A DNA stretch of 52,621 bases, taken from NCBI GenBank assembly GCA_022844165.1, contig JALHMH010000003.1, positions 196,269 through 248,889 of the forward strand, written 5' to 3'. Source of the stretch: Lysobacterales bacterium (GTDB lineage: Bacteria > Pseudomonadota > Gammaproteobacteria > Xanthomonadales > SZUA-5). Position numbers and translations under genes: made by a program. The notes beneath the pieces were generated by a model. It searched no databases, was not told the DNA's origin, and was given only the letters and a program-made list of their open reading frames with translations. This document shows positions 31,924 to 40,890 of the stretch, piece after piece. Position 1 is the stretch's first letter, and the number at the start of each line of letters is the position of its first letter.

Positions 31924-33098
31924 CCGCGCTGGTACAGATGCAAGGTGTTGCCAAGCGCTACCCGCTGGTACATCGCAAAGCCGATCGAATGCGGGCACTG
32001 GTGCGTCTGTTATTTGGTCTCAAAGGCGAGCAGAACATCACCGTACTGGAGGATGTAACGCTCAGCATTCGCGCTGGCGAGTCGTTGGGCATCATTGGTG
32101 AAAACGGCGCGGGAAAATCCACTTTGCTCAAGGTGCTGACCGGCGTACTGCACCCATCGTCCGGCACCGTCGCCGTCCACGGTTCACTGGCCGCACTCCT
32201 GGAACTCGGCGCAGGCTTCCATCCCGAGTACACGGGCCGGCAGAACATTGCAACGGCGGCAGCGCTCATGGGTATGAGCACGAGCGACACCGCGCAGAAA
32301 ATCGACGAGATCATCGAGTTTGCGGACATCGGGCGCTACATTGATGAGCCGATCAAACACTATTCGACCGGAATGGTCGTGCGTTTGGGATTCGCGATCG
32401 TCGCCGCGCGCAAGCCGCAGTTGTTGATCACCGACGAAGTGTTGGCCGTGGGCGATGAGAGCTTCCAGAAAAAATGCGTGCGCTGGATCGAGGAGTACTT
32501 GTCCGGAGGCGGCACCCTGTTGCTTGTTTCGCACAGCATGTACCACGTCCAGAAACTCTGCAAACACGCCCTGTGGATGCACCAGGGCCGGGTGCGAGCT
32601 TACGGCGACGTCTTTGAAGTGACGCAAGATTACCTGGCGTACCACGAGCGCAAGACTGCCAAAGAGGCCGAAGCCGAGAAGCGCGTTCCTGTCAGCACCG
32701 AAGGGTATCGCGTCGAATCGATCTGGCTCAATGGCCGAAGCGAAGAGCTGCCCCTGGTCCTGCCTGAAGGGCGCGGCCTGGAGATTTCCGCCGAGGTCTA
32801 CACGCCAGATGCGCGTATTCCGCACATCGCGATCGGCCTGATACGGGCCGATGGCACAGCCGTGTACGGCACATCGAGCGAAATCGATAAAGCGCTGGCG
32901 ACCAGGGTATCGGACACGATGGTTCGATACTCACTGCGGCTCGACGCCCTGCCGCTTCTTCCAGGCGGCTATACGCTGCGTTTTCACGCGATGGACCCCG
33001 AAGGACTGCGTGTGTTCGATACGCAAACGCGGGATCTGGTGATTCGTGGCGACTGTCGCGAATTTGGCCTGGTCCGATTGAGCCATCAATGGCATTGA
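31920..33098 (+). CDS. wzt: polysaccharide ABC exporter ATPase with C-terminal sugar-recognition domain (Wzt type)
   Basis: A 392-residue protein. The ATPase domain (1-about 245) has Walker A GENGAGKST (60-68), signature YSTGM (149-153, as YSTGMVVRLGF) and Walker B LLITDE (168-173). The C-terminal beta-sandwich (about 255-390: YRVESIWLNG, GLEISAEVYTPD, YTLRFHAMDPEG) is the Wzt carbohydrate-binding domain. It recognises the modified non-reducing end of the chain before export. That architecture implies a capped glycan, and a methyltransferase gene follows nearby. The start is GTG with 4-bp overlap upstream; it overlaps the glycosyltransferase by 10 bp. Confidence 0.93.
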   Translation: MTALVQMQGVAKRYPLVHRKADRMRALVRLLFGLKGEQNITVLEDVTLSIRAGESLGIIGENGAGKSTLLKVLTGVLHPSSGTVAVHGSLAALLELGAGFHPEYTGRQNIATAAALMGMSTSDTAQKIDEIIEFADIGRYIDEPIKHYSTGMVVRLGFAIVAARKPQLLITDEVLAVGDESFQKKCVRWIEEYLSGGGTLLLVSHSMYHVQKLCKHALWMHQGRVRAYGDVFEVTQDYLAYHERKTAKEAEAEKRVPVSTEGYRVESIWLNGRSEELPLVLPEGRGLEISAEVYTPDARIPHIAIGLIRADGTAVYGTSSEIDKALATRVSDTMVRYSLRLDALPLLPGGYTLRFHAMDPEGLRVFDTQTRDLVIRGDCREFGLVRLSHQWH

Positions 33099-33928
33099 CC
33101 GTCGTCATCCCAGTGCACAATGCGTTTGAGCTGCTCATGCGCTGCCTTGACGCGCTCGACAGCTGTACGCCGCCGCGCACGCCGGTGATCGTCATTGATG
33201 ATGCTTCGAACGACTCGCGAATTCGACCGTTGCTTCGCGATTTTGCCGAAAACACGCCGCTGGCCCCGATGCTGCTTGCCAATGAGCGTAACCTCGGTTT
33301 CGTCGGCACCGTCAATCAGGGCATGCGCATCGCAGACGAAAACGATGTTGTGCTGCTCAACAGCGATACCGAAGTGACGCCAGGCTGGTACGCGGCCATC
33401 CAGCGAGCGCTGGCGCAGCCACATGTCGCCACCGCCACGCCGTTTTCGAACCATGCCGAAATCTGTTCATGGCCAGAATTCGTGCGCCACAACGAAGTGC
33501 CGGAGGACAAGAATCGGATCGCCGCCGCTTTCGCCACCCTGCAGCCGAGTTACCCCGAACTGCCAACCGCCGTCGGATTTTGTATGGGCATCGCCCGATC
33601 TGCCTTAAATGAAATCGGCGACTTCGATGTGGCCACCTTTGGTCGCGGTTATGGTGAAGAAAACGACTTCTGCTGTCGCGCCCGCGGCCACGGTTGGAAG
33701 AATGTGCTGGTCGACGACGCCTACGTGGTACACGCTGGCGGCGGCTCGTTTGCGCCGCTCGGTCTTGCGCCGGGTGGCGAAAATCTGCGGCGATTGCTGG
33801 CGCGGTATCCAAACTACGCACGCGATGTGGAGGCCTTCATTGCCGCCGATCCACTCCGTGAGCTTCGGCAGGCAGCGACCCAGCGTCTTCACAACGCGGT
33901 CCAACATCCCGCACAATCGCCGGTCTAA
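33089..33928 (+). CDS. family 2 glycosyltransferase
   Basis: A 279-residue GT-A fold enzyme with an N-terminal TVVIPVHNAFELLMRCLDAL and the nucleotide-sugar site VIDDASND. The NLGFVGTVNQGM and VVLLNSDTEVTPGW motifs include a DxE/DxD-like metal site. YGEENDFCCRARGHGW is the ED(Y) catalytic-base region of rhamnosyltransferase-like GT2 enzymes. It is a cytoplasmic or peripheral membrane enzyme. Sugar and linkage are unknown. It overlaps wzt by 10 bp, and repeat copy B follows it. Confidence 0.9.
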   Translation: MALTVVIPVHNAFELLMRCLDALDSCTPPRTPVIVIDDASNDSRIRPLLRDFAENTPLAPMLLANERNLGFVGTVNQGMRIADENDVVLLNSDTEVTPGWYAAIQRALAQPHVATATPFSNHAEICSWPEFVRHNEVPEDKNRIAAAFATLQPSYPELPTAVGFCMGIARSALNEIGDFDVATFGRGYGEENDFCCRARGHGWKNVLVDDAYVVHAGGGSFAPLGLAPGGENLRRLLARYPNYARDVEAFIAADPLRELRQAATQRLHNAVQHPAQSPV

Positions 33929-33962
33929 TGTTCTCGCCAATCTCCAGCGGGGCTTCGCATCA

Positions 33963-34181
33963 GACCGCCGAGCATTGTTGGCTTCGTTCAGCAGTGTACT
34001 TGCCACAACCCGCGCTTCGTATTCCCGGCCCAGCGGCGCAGCCGCCGGGCGTTCGACTCGACACACGCCTGCGGCGTGTCAGCGTCGAGTCTCACCCCCT
34101 TAACTTTAGGGGCTGCAAAACCCAAAGCCGCTCCGAAGAAAATTTGACTCAAATGACAAGACCCAGCTTCATCAAGGACTC
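33963..34181. repeat. interspersed repeat, copy B (about 220 bp), in a 340-bp gap
   Basis: The same-orientation relative of copy A (2780-2980) has a 24-base identical core at 33963-33986. Later shared blocks are GGCGTGTCAGCG, CTCACCCCC, CCAAAGCCGCT, GAAGAAAA and TCAAGGACTC (34172-34181). It separates the glycosyltransferase from the methyltransferase, breaking an otherwise tight gene run. The gap 33929-34268 holds no coding sequence apart from this element. Confidence 0.75.
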
Positions 34182-34268
34182 CAGGCCAACAATGACGCTG
34201 AGCCGTGCATCGCGGTGGGCCTTCCGTATCGACACTCTGATTTTCGCCTGAGCGGACGTTCTCGATTT

Positions 34269-35132
34269 ATGACCATCCTCGAATTCACTGGCGAGCGTTT
34301 CACCCCTGAGTGTGTGCGCGAAATCTGGTTAGAGCACTGGCATCGCTACGCGTTCGCCGCGCCATTCGCTAACGGCAAACGTGTGCTCGATGCGGCATGC
34401 GGTGAGGGATACGGGAGCGCGCTCCTGGCACAGACGGCCTACAGCGTTCTCGGCCTGGACCTGTCGCCAACTACGGTCGAACATGCGCGGGCTCGTTATC
34501 CGCAAGCCAATCTGCGGTATGGCGTCGCGGACGTCACCGCACTTGATCAGCTCCCCGACGCGAGCTTCGATCTGATCGTCTCATTCGAAACACTGGAACA
34601 CGTCGAGCGCCAATCGGAGATGCTGGCGGGCTTCAGGCGCTTATTGGCGCCCGGGGGTCTGCTGATCATCTCGACGCCGGATAAGCGGACCTATACAGAC
34701 TTGACGGGCGTGACCAACGAACATCACGTGCGCGAGTTATATCGACCGGAATTCGAGGCGCTGATTGCCAATCACTTCCCGGCACACCGTTTGCTCGCCC
34801 AGAAGTTGCTGTTCCAGTCGGTCTTGTGGGACCCCGATTGCGTCCCCACCTCCGCTTCTGCGGCAACGATGCGCGATGGTGGCGTGGATCCCAAGCTCGA
34901 CTACGATGCGCTCTACTACATCGCGGTGTGTGCTTTGGCGCCCGACGATCTGCCGCTGCGGCCTGGACAAGTGCATCTGTTCGGTGACGCCGAAGAGAGC
35001 GTTTATCGCCATTACAACGATGAAATCAGAAAACACATCGCGGCTGGGCTTCGCCTTGTCGCACAGGAACAAGAGATCGCGGCGCTGCAGGCGGAGATCG
35101 CTCGCTTGAACGTTGCGCTTCAATCACGATAA
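34269..35132 (+). CDS. SAM-dependent methyltransferase of the polysaccharide cluster
   Basis: A 288-residue class I methyltransferase. VLDAACGEGYGSALLA is motif I, LGLDLSPTTVEHARARY is motif II, and the later motifs are FDLIVSFETLEHV and LLAPGGLLIISTPDKRTYTD. A C-terminal coiled coil follows (about 250-288: AAGLRLVAQEQEIAALQAEIARLNVAL). Its opening TGERFTPEC is common in methyltransferases of O-antigen clusters. With a Wzt carrying a sugar-recognition domain nearby, terminal methylation of the glycan is a natural role (inference). The ATG at 34269 is chosen because similarity begins there. Confidence 0.85.
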   Translation: MTILEFTGERFTPECVREIWLEHWHRYAFAAPFANGKRVLDAACGEGYGSALLAQTAYSVLGLDLSPTTVEHARARYPQANLRYGVADVTALDQLPDASFDLIVSFETLEHVERQSEMLAGFRRLLAPGGLLIISTPDKRTYTDLTGVTNEHHVRELYRPEFEALIANHFPAHRLLAQKLLFQSVLWDPDCVPTSASAATMRDGGVDPKLDYDALYYIAVCALAPDDLPLRPGQVHLFGDAEESVYRHYNDEIRKHIAAGLRLVAQEQEIAALQAEIARLNVALQSR

Positions 35133-35152
35133 CAACGGATGGACCCACTTTG

Positions 35153-36955
35153 ATGAGCGCCGTGCTGCAGCGCCCCGATACACTTTTCGCCGCCGACGAA
35201 GGACTCGTTGCTCCGCTGTCGAGCCAGGAATGCCTCGTGCAAAACCCGCGCACGCAAGATCGTCATGTGATGACGTTCGAAGTGTTCCAGGCACTAGATG
35301 CGTGCAAGCACTTTGCGACGATGGATCAGCATTTGCGCAGCGTGCTGGATGCGATGCCTGCGTTGCGCGGCCAGGAAGATGCAGCAAAGCGCGTACTGGG
35401 CGGTTTCGTTGACCGGGGTCTGTTACTCAGCGCCGAACTGGTTAGCAGCGAACTCTCCGCTGCGCCGTCGCGCCGCAGAGTCAGCCTCGGCCCGATCTTC
35501 GTGCTTGCCGAAGATCGCCCAGAAGGACTGGCCCGGGCGCTCGATAGTTTGATCAAGAGTGGCGACAGTGGACTGGATCGATTGCAGATCGTCGTGCTCG
35601 ATGGATCACGCAGTCAACACAGTCGAGAGGCTAACCGACGTGTTGTTGACGAACGCCGTCGCGATGCAGGCCTGAAGTACTTGGGCAACGCCGAGCGCGC
35701 CGCGTTTATCGCGCGCTTGCAGGGCCAGATCAAAATCCATGCCGCTGCGCTGACCTATCTGCTTGGCGAAGATGAAGCGCCAACGCGAGCGCAGTTGTTC
35801 AACTGGATGTTGTTGCTCGGCGCGGGCCACCGCGTGATTGTGTTCGACGATCGGCAGTTCTTGCCGCAACGTGAGATGCCGGGCGCAGAAGGTGGCATTG
35901 ATCTGTTGCACAACCACGCGCGCATTGCCCATTTCATAACACCCGATGAACCGAATCCGGCCCCAGAGGCAGGTTTTGAGGACGGATCCCTGAGCGTGCA
36001 AGCCGATCGGTATGTCGGCGAGAGCATTGGCAGAGTGGTCAGTTCTCCGGGACGGCTGCAAATGGCGAGCGCAGCGCTTGCAGGCGCATCGTTGCCCTCG
36101 ATTCGCCAATTCGAGCCAAGTGGCCGCGTTGCCGCGCTCATCCAGGGCAGCATTGGTTCGATCGAAGCGCCGCATAACACGTGGCTCTATCAGCTCGATC
36201 ATGCCTCCAGAAACCGCTTCTGGAGCGGACGGGAGAGTTACTTGCGTTGGTACGAGGGGGACCTGGTGTGCCATGGCGTCTCACGTGCGCGCATGACGCT
36301 GGCTGGCGTCTACCAACCCAGTGCGGTTGACTTGCAGGTCCTGAGCGGCTTTGCATTACCTGGCGCTGGTGCGCGCGTAGGCCCGAGTTTCGGAGTTTTG
36401 ACAAAATTCCTCGACCCAGAGAGTGCTGTGCTGCACAGTACCACCGCCAATGGCCATCAATGGCAACCGCCCATCAAGCGATCGGAAGCATCCCGTAAAC
36501 CGTTCACTCCGGCGATTGCGAATTTCCTTTCCGATCATATTCAGGCGCGAACAGGTGAATCCCGGGCGGCGGGTGGCCCCGAACGCGCTGCGGCGCTTGC
36601 AGCGTTGCTCGAAGATCTCGCGTCATCGCCCAGCGCGTCGCTGCAGGCAGAGCTCGGGGCTTACCTGACTTACAAGCGTGCCGAGCTGGTTGCAGACCTT
36701 CAGCGGCGGATCGATGAGGCAGGCAAACAGGCCCCGATCTATTGGGAAGCCGACCTGAGGGAAATCGTTCAAGCAACCGGCAAGGAATTGGTGCGCAGCG
36801 CGGCGCCGCGGCTGGCAGACTGTGCGGAGTCATTGGACGCGGCGGGTTGCGCTGAACGCGCACGTGGCGAGGTACGGCAACTGGCGGCTGCCATGCGCGC
36901 TTGGCCAGCGGCATTTGAGGCCGCACCCGGCGTCGCTCAAGCCTGGGTGGGCTAA
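35153..36955 (+). CDS. unusual 600-residue protein: possible PqqD-like N-terminus plus GT2-like domain
   Basis: I do not recognise a named family. Residues about 1-95 (APLSSQECLVQNPRTQDRHV, then a helix-rich part ending VLGGFVDRGLLLS) have the outline of a small winged-helix, PqqD/RRE-like domain. Residues about 108-275 look like a GT-A fold: GPIFVLAEDRPEGLARALDS, IVVLDGSRSQHSREANRRVV, and LFNWMLLLGAGHRVIVFDDR, where FDDR stands at the DxD position. The rest (about 300-600) is long, helical and without recognised motifs; HNTWLYQLDHASRNRFWSGR is notable. The ATG at 35153 is used. It lies between a methyltransferase and a GT2 gene in the polysaccharide cluster. Confidence 0.6.
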   Translation: MSAVLQRPDTLFAADEGLVAPLSSQECLVQNPRTQDRHVMTFEVFQALDACKHFATMDQHLRSVLDAMPALRGQEDAAKRVLGGFVDRGLLLSAELVSSELSAAPSRRRVSLGPIFVLAEDRPEGLARALDSLIKSGDSGLDRLQIVVLDGSRSQHSREANRRVVDERRRDAGLKYLGNAERAAFIARLQGQIKIHAAALTYLLGEDEAPTRAQLFNWMLLLGAGHRVIVFDDRQFLPQREMPGAEGGIDLLHNHARIAHFITPDEPNPAPEAGFEDGSLSVQADRYVGESIGRVVSSPGRLQMASAALAGASLPSIRQFEPSGRVAALIQGSIGSIEAPHNTWLYQLDHASRNRFWSGRESYLRWYEGDLVCHGVSRARMTLAGVYQPSAVDLQVLSGFALPGAGARVGPSFGVLTKFLDPESAVLHSTTANGHQWQPPIKRSEASRKPFTPAIANFLSDHIQARTGESRAAGGPERAAALAALLEDLASSPSASLQAELGAYLTYKRAELVADLQRRIDEAGKQAPIYWEADLREIVQATGKELVRSAAPRLADCAESLDAAGCAERARGEVRQLAAAMRAWPAAFEAAPGVAQAWVG

Positions 36956-36978
36956 CGCCGCGCCGATATCTCCTGCGC

Positions 36979-37848
36979 ATGCGCCTTGCGGCAGTCGTCG
37001 TCAACTACCATTCCGGACCGCTGCTGGAGGAATGTCTGCGCCGATTGCTCGCACACGCTGCGGTGCATGAGTTGGCGCTGGTCGACAATGGCTCGGTGCG
37101 CGGCGAGATCGATGCTTTGCTGACCCGACTGAACGATCGGCGCATCGTTCGACTCGACTTGCTCGACAATCCCGGCTTTGCCACGGCGTGCAATCGTGGT
37201 GCGCGCGCCACGCATGCGCCGCACCTGCTGTTTTGCAATCCAGACTGTCTGCTCGACACTGACGCTCTCAATGACTTGTGCTCGGCAGCGCAGGCGATTG
37301 AGCACTCGCATCCGCTGGGTGCGCTCGGCGCGACGCTGGTCGATCGCCACGGGCGTGTCGATTCTGCCAGCGCGCGCCGCGATCCCACGCCACTGCGGGC
37401 TGTTGTGACCGCACTCGGGTTGGAGCGGTGGCTGCCCACACGCGGTATCCATGTGGCGATCGAAGGCAACGCGCCGATGCCAGTGGATGCGATCAGCGGG
37501 GCGTTGATGTTGTTGCGTCGCGACGCCTTTTACGCGATTCGCGGTTTCGATGAAGGCTACTTCATGCACAGTGAGGACTTGGACTTGTGCCGTCGCCTGC
37601 GTGAGCAGGGCTACGGTGTCTGGCTGCATCCTGCGGTTCGCGCATTGCACGTCAAAGGCGTTTCGAGTGCGCGTCATCCGTACCGAATCGAATACGCCAA
37701 GTACTTGAGCGTCCTGCGCTATTTCGACAAGTTCGATGCGCCACATATTGCGGCGCCGCTGCGGCTGATGGTTCGGGTAGGGGCATTGGCGCGCCTGCTG
37801 CTGCATTGGGCTTTGGCAGGTGCGCGCCGGCTGAGCTTCAGGCGATGA
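36979..37848 (+). CDS. family 2 glycosyltransferase, rhamnosyltransferase-like
   Basis: A 289-residue GT2 enzyme. LAAVVVNYHSGPLLEECLRRL and ALVDNGS form the nucleotide site. NPGFATACNRGARA and LLFCNPDCLLDTDAL hold the metal-binding region, where NPDC is as in WbbL-type enzymes. ISGALMLLRRDAFYAIRGFDEGYFMHSEDLDLCRRLREQGY contains the catalytic ED. The protein is basic at the C-terminus with a hydrophobic segment, so it is likely membrane-associated. It is the last gene of the polysaccharide run. Its end overlaps the convergent epmB end by 11 bp. Confidence 0.9.
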   Translation: MRLAAVVVNYHSGPLLEECLRRLLAHAAVHELALVDNGSVRGEIDALLTRLNDRRIVRLDLLDNPGFATACNRGARATHAPHLLFCNPDCLLDTDALNDLCSAAQAIEHSHPLGALGATLVDRHGRVDSASARRDPTPLRAVVTALGLERWLPTRGIHVAIEGNAPMPVDAISGALMLLRRDAFYAIRGFDEGYFMHSEDLDLCRRLREQGYGVWLHPAVRALHVKGVSSARHPYRIEYAKYLSVLRYFDKFDAPHIAAPLRLMVRVGALARLLLHWALAGARRLSFRR

Positions 37849-38857
37849 TGGTTTTTGCCGGTGCCCCGGCAATTTCCTGAGCAAGACGTGGTACCAAATA
37901 ACCCGGCAAGCTGTTGCGCAGTTCTCCGACGAGCGACCGCGCACGCACTTCTGGCACAGCAAAGTGGGCCGCTCCAGCGACACGATCGAGCGAGTGCAAG
38001 TAATACGGCAACACGCCAGCATCGAACAGCGCTTCGCTCAGTTCGCGCAATGCGGTCGCGCTGTCGTTGACGCCCGCCAGTAGAACACTCTGGTTCAACA
38101 GCGTCGCACCCGAGGCACGCAAACGCGCACAAGCGGCGCGCACGCCGGCATCAATCTCGTTTCCGTGGTTGGCGTGTATCACGACCGTCATTGGCCACGG
38201 CAGTCGCTCTAACCAGAGCAGCAATTCAGCGTCAATGCGGTCTGGCAAAACCACCGGCCAGCGCGTGTGCAGTCTTAGACGGCTGACGTGCGGAATCTGC
38301 GCCAGCCGATCGGTCAGCGAAGCCAGCTTCTGTGTGCTCAGAGACAGCGGATCGCCGCCACTCAAGATCACCTCGCGCAAACTCGGATCGCGCTCGACGA
38401 CGGCTATCGCCTCGCGCCACTCATCGCGCGCCGCAAGTTCGTCGCTGTAGGGGAAATGGCGCCTGAAACAATATCGGCAATGCACCGCACAGCTACCGGT
38501 CGCGATCAGCAGCACCCGGCCGTGGTACTTCTGGATCACGCCCGGCGCGCGCATCCCATCCATATCGCCAACCGGATCAGACAAGTCGCCCGGTACGCGG
38601 CGATCTTCGTCGCTGATCGGCAGTACCTGACGTAACAACGGATCGTGCGCATCGCCGTGCCGCATCCGCGCAACGTAAGAGAGCGGCGCCAGCAGCGGAA
38701 ACTTGGTCGCATCGGCGCTGAGGCCCACGTCAGCCGCCGATAAACCGAGTACCTGCAGCAACTGCACAGGTTCACGGATCGCGTCGCGCAGCTGTTTACG
38801 CCAATCAGAACTGGAAAAGGACGCCATGCTCGGCACTGGCGTCAAAGCGGCTATCAT
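37838..38857 (-). CDS. epmB: EF-P (R)-beta-lysylation protein EpmB, lysine 2,3-aminomutase family
   Basis: A radical SAM enzyme of 339 residues that converts (S)-alpha-lysine to (R)-beta-lysine for modification of elongation factor P. The cluster motif CxxxCxxC is at Cys123, Cys127 and Cys130 (CAVHCRYCFRRHFPY). The PLP-binding and substrate segments include VILSGGDPLSL and LRLHTRWPVVLP. The start at 38857 (MIAALTPVPS) is preferred; a frame extension to 38902 exists. It is divergent from efp, the standard arrangement in gammaproteobacteria. The ligase gene epmA is not in this window. Confidence 0.93.
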   Translation of the reverse strand: MIAALTPVPSMASFSSSDWRKQLRDAIREPVQLLQVLGLSAADVGLSADATKFPLLAPLSYVARMRHGDAHDPLLRQVLPISDEDRRVPGDLSDPVGDMDGMRAPGVIQKYHGRVLLIATGSCAVHCRYCFRRHFPYSDELAARDEWREAIAVVERDPSLREVILSGGDPLSLSTQKLASLTDRLAQIPHVSRLRLHTRWPVVLPDRIDAELLLWLERLPWPMTVVIHANHGNEIDAGVRAACARLRASGATLLNQSVLLAGVNDSATALRELSEALFDAGVLPYYLHSLDRVAGAAHFAVPEVRARSLVGELRNSLPGYLVPRLAQEIAGAPAKTIIA

Positions 38858-38945
38858 CTCTGGCTCAATTTCGACTCGCGGCCGATGCCGCGTCGCCCGC
38901 AATCATACCGGTGCGTTCGCGCCGACTTAATCGATGGAGAAATGC

Positions 38946-39515
38946 ATGGCCAGCTATGGCATGAACGATGTGCGCAACGGGCTGAAAATTTTGATCGATG
39001 GCGACCCGTACGTCATCGTCGACACGGAATACGTCAAGCCGGGCAAAGGCCAGGCGTTCACCCGCGTCAAGATTCGCAATTTGAAGAACGATCGCACCGT
39101 CGAGCGCACGCTCAAGGGCAGCGATTCTGTGGACGGCGCCGATGTGGTCGACACCGATATGCAGTTCTTGTACACCGACGGCGAGTTTTGGCATTTCATG
39201 CAGAGCGAGAGCTATGAGCAGTTCCAGGCTGACAAGGCTGCCGCTGGCGATGCCGCACAATGGCTGCGCGAGCAGGACATGTGCATCGTGACGCTGTGGA
39301 ACGGCGCACCACTCACGGTCACGCCGCCGAACTTTGTGGAACTCAAGATCGTCGAAACTGATCCGGGCGTGCGCGGCGACACCGCTCAAGGCGGCGGCAA
39401 ACCAGCCAAACTCGAAACAGGTGCCGTGGTTCGCGTGCCGCTTTTTATCGAGAACGGCGAGGTCGTGCGCGTGGATACGCGTTCCGGCGAATACGTCGGC
39501 CGAGCAGGGAAGTAG
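38946..39515 (+). CDS. efp: elongation factor P
   Basis: A 189-residue translation factor that rescues ribosomes stalled at polyproline. Domain I is a KOW-like barrel ([20 protein letters not shown]). It carries Lys34 in VKPGKGQAF, the residue beta-lysylated by the EpmA/EpmB system. OB-fold domains II and III follow, ending [12 protein letters not shown]. The start at 38946 is chosen from the family; an ATG four codons upstream is in frame but GGAGA spacing suits 38946. It is divergent from epmB. Confidence 0.96.
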   Translation: MASYGMNDVRNGLKILIDGDPYVIVDTEYVKPGKGQAFTRVKIRNLKNDRTVERTLKGSDSVDGADVVDTDMQFLYTDGEFWHFMQSESYEQFQADKAAAGDAAQWLREQDMCIVTLWNGAPLTVTPPNFVELKIVETDPGVRGDTAQGGGKPAKLETGAVVRVPLFIENGEVVRVDTRSGEYVGRAGK

Positions 39516-39570
39516 TGTTTGCAGATTGAAGCGTGAAGCCATCAGCCACCAGCAGGCACTCACCAACGCG

Positions 39571-40890
39571 ATGAACGCCGACCTGCAAATCGACGCACGC
39601 TGGATCATCCCCGTCGTACCAGCAGGTGTAGTGCTCGACGAGCACAGTGTGATTGTCAATCGCGGCCGGATCGTGGCGTTGTTGCCGACAACCGAGGCAG
39701 ACGCACGCTTTAACCCGGCGCAGCGATGCGTGCTGCCGAACCACGCGTTGTTGCCTGGGTTGGTCAACGCACATTGTCACGCGGCCATGACCCTGTTGCG
39801 CGGCATCGCCGACGATCTGCCGCTGATGACCTGGCTGCAGGACCACATTTGGCCCGTCGAAGGTGCCCTGGTGTGTGCGCAGATGGTCCATGATGGAGCA
39901 GCGCTCGCAGCTTACGAGATGCTGGCCGGCGGTATTACCGCCGTCAACGATCAGTATTTCTTTCCCGAAAGCTCTGCTCGCGCCTACCGCGAAGCAGGCA
40001 TGCGCGCCAGTTTGGGCGTTCCCATCATCGAATTTCCAACGCCCTATGCACGCGACGCCGGCGACTATTTGCGCCGCGGATTGGCGCTTGCAGATGAAGT
40101 GCGAGGCGATGAATTCCTGGTGGCGTCATTCGCACCGCATGCGCCGTATACCGTGTCGGACGACAGCTTCAAGAAGATTCGCACGTACGCCGATCAGTTG
40201 AATCTGCGAATCCAATGCCACATCCATGAAACTGCCTTCGAGGTCGAAGACGCCAAGGCCAAGAACGGTGAAAGGCCGTTTTCGCGCCTCAAGCGCCTGG
40301 GTTTGATCGGACCCGATTTGACCGCCGTGCATATGACGCAGCTGACCGTGGCTGAAATCCAGGACGTTGCGCGTTTCGGCGTCGTGATTGCGCATTGCCC
40401 GGAATCGAACTTGAAGTTGGCCAGTGGATTTTGTCCCGTGGCCGAGCTGCTCAAGGCGGGTGCGAAGGTGGCGATCGGTACCGACGGCGCCGCAAGCAAC
40501 AACGATCTGGACCTGTTGGGCGAAACCAGGACAGCGGCGCTGTTGGCGAAGGCAGTGGCGATGGATGCCGCTGCCCTGAGCGCTTCGCAAGCGCTCGAAG
40601 CCGCGACCTTGTCTGGTGCGCGATCCTTAGGTTTGGAAGACACCATTGGCAGTCTCGAAGTCGGCAAATGGGCTGATCTGTGTGCGATCGATTTTTCAGG
40701 CTTGCACCTGGCGCCGGTCTTCAATCCCATTTCGCACGTCGTGTACGCGGCGAGTCGCCGCGATGTCAGCGATGTTTGGGTAGCAGGCGCGCAACGCGTG
40801 CGCGATGGCACTGTGCTGCGCGCCGACCCTGAGCGCCTGCGCGCCCTCGCGAGCGATTGGGCACTGAAAGCGCGTGCGGTACGCGCGTGA
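39571..40890 (+). CDS. mtaD: amidohydrolase, 5-methylthioadenosine/S-adenosylhomocysteine deaminase family
   Basis: A 439-residue metal-dependent deaminase (TRZ/ATZ group). The metal ligands are visible: AHCH (His68, His70), a His in QCHIHETAFEVED and the Asp in GTDGAASNNDLD. It also has the FFPESSARAYREAGMRA helix typical of the family. Members convert MTA or SAH to the inosyl form in nucleoside salvage, with activity on related purines. The ATG at 39571 is chosen because the N-terminal beta-sandwich begins there. It overlaps ubiG by 4 bp (GTGA). Confidence 0.85.
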   Translation: MNADLQIDARWIIPVVPAGVVLDEHSVIVNRGRIVALLPTTEADARFNPAQRCVLPNHALLPGLVNAHCHAAMTLLRGIADDLPLMTWLQDHIWPVEGALVCAQMVHDGAALAAYEMLAGGITAVNDQYFFPESSARAYREAGMRASLGVPIIEFPTPYARDAGDYLRRGLALADEVRGDEFLVASFAPHAPYTVSDDSFKKIRTYADQLNLRIQCHIHETAFEVEDAKAKNGERPFSRLKRLGLIGPDLTAVHMTQLTVAEIQDVARFGVVIAHCPESNLKLASGFCPVAELLKAGAKVAIGTDGAASNNDLDLLGETRTAALLAKAVAMDAAALSASQALEAATLSGARSLGLEDTIGSLEVGKWADLCAIDFSGLHLAPVFNPISHVVYAASRRDVSDVWVAGAQRVRDGTVLRADPERLRALASDWALKARAVRA

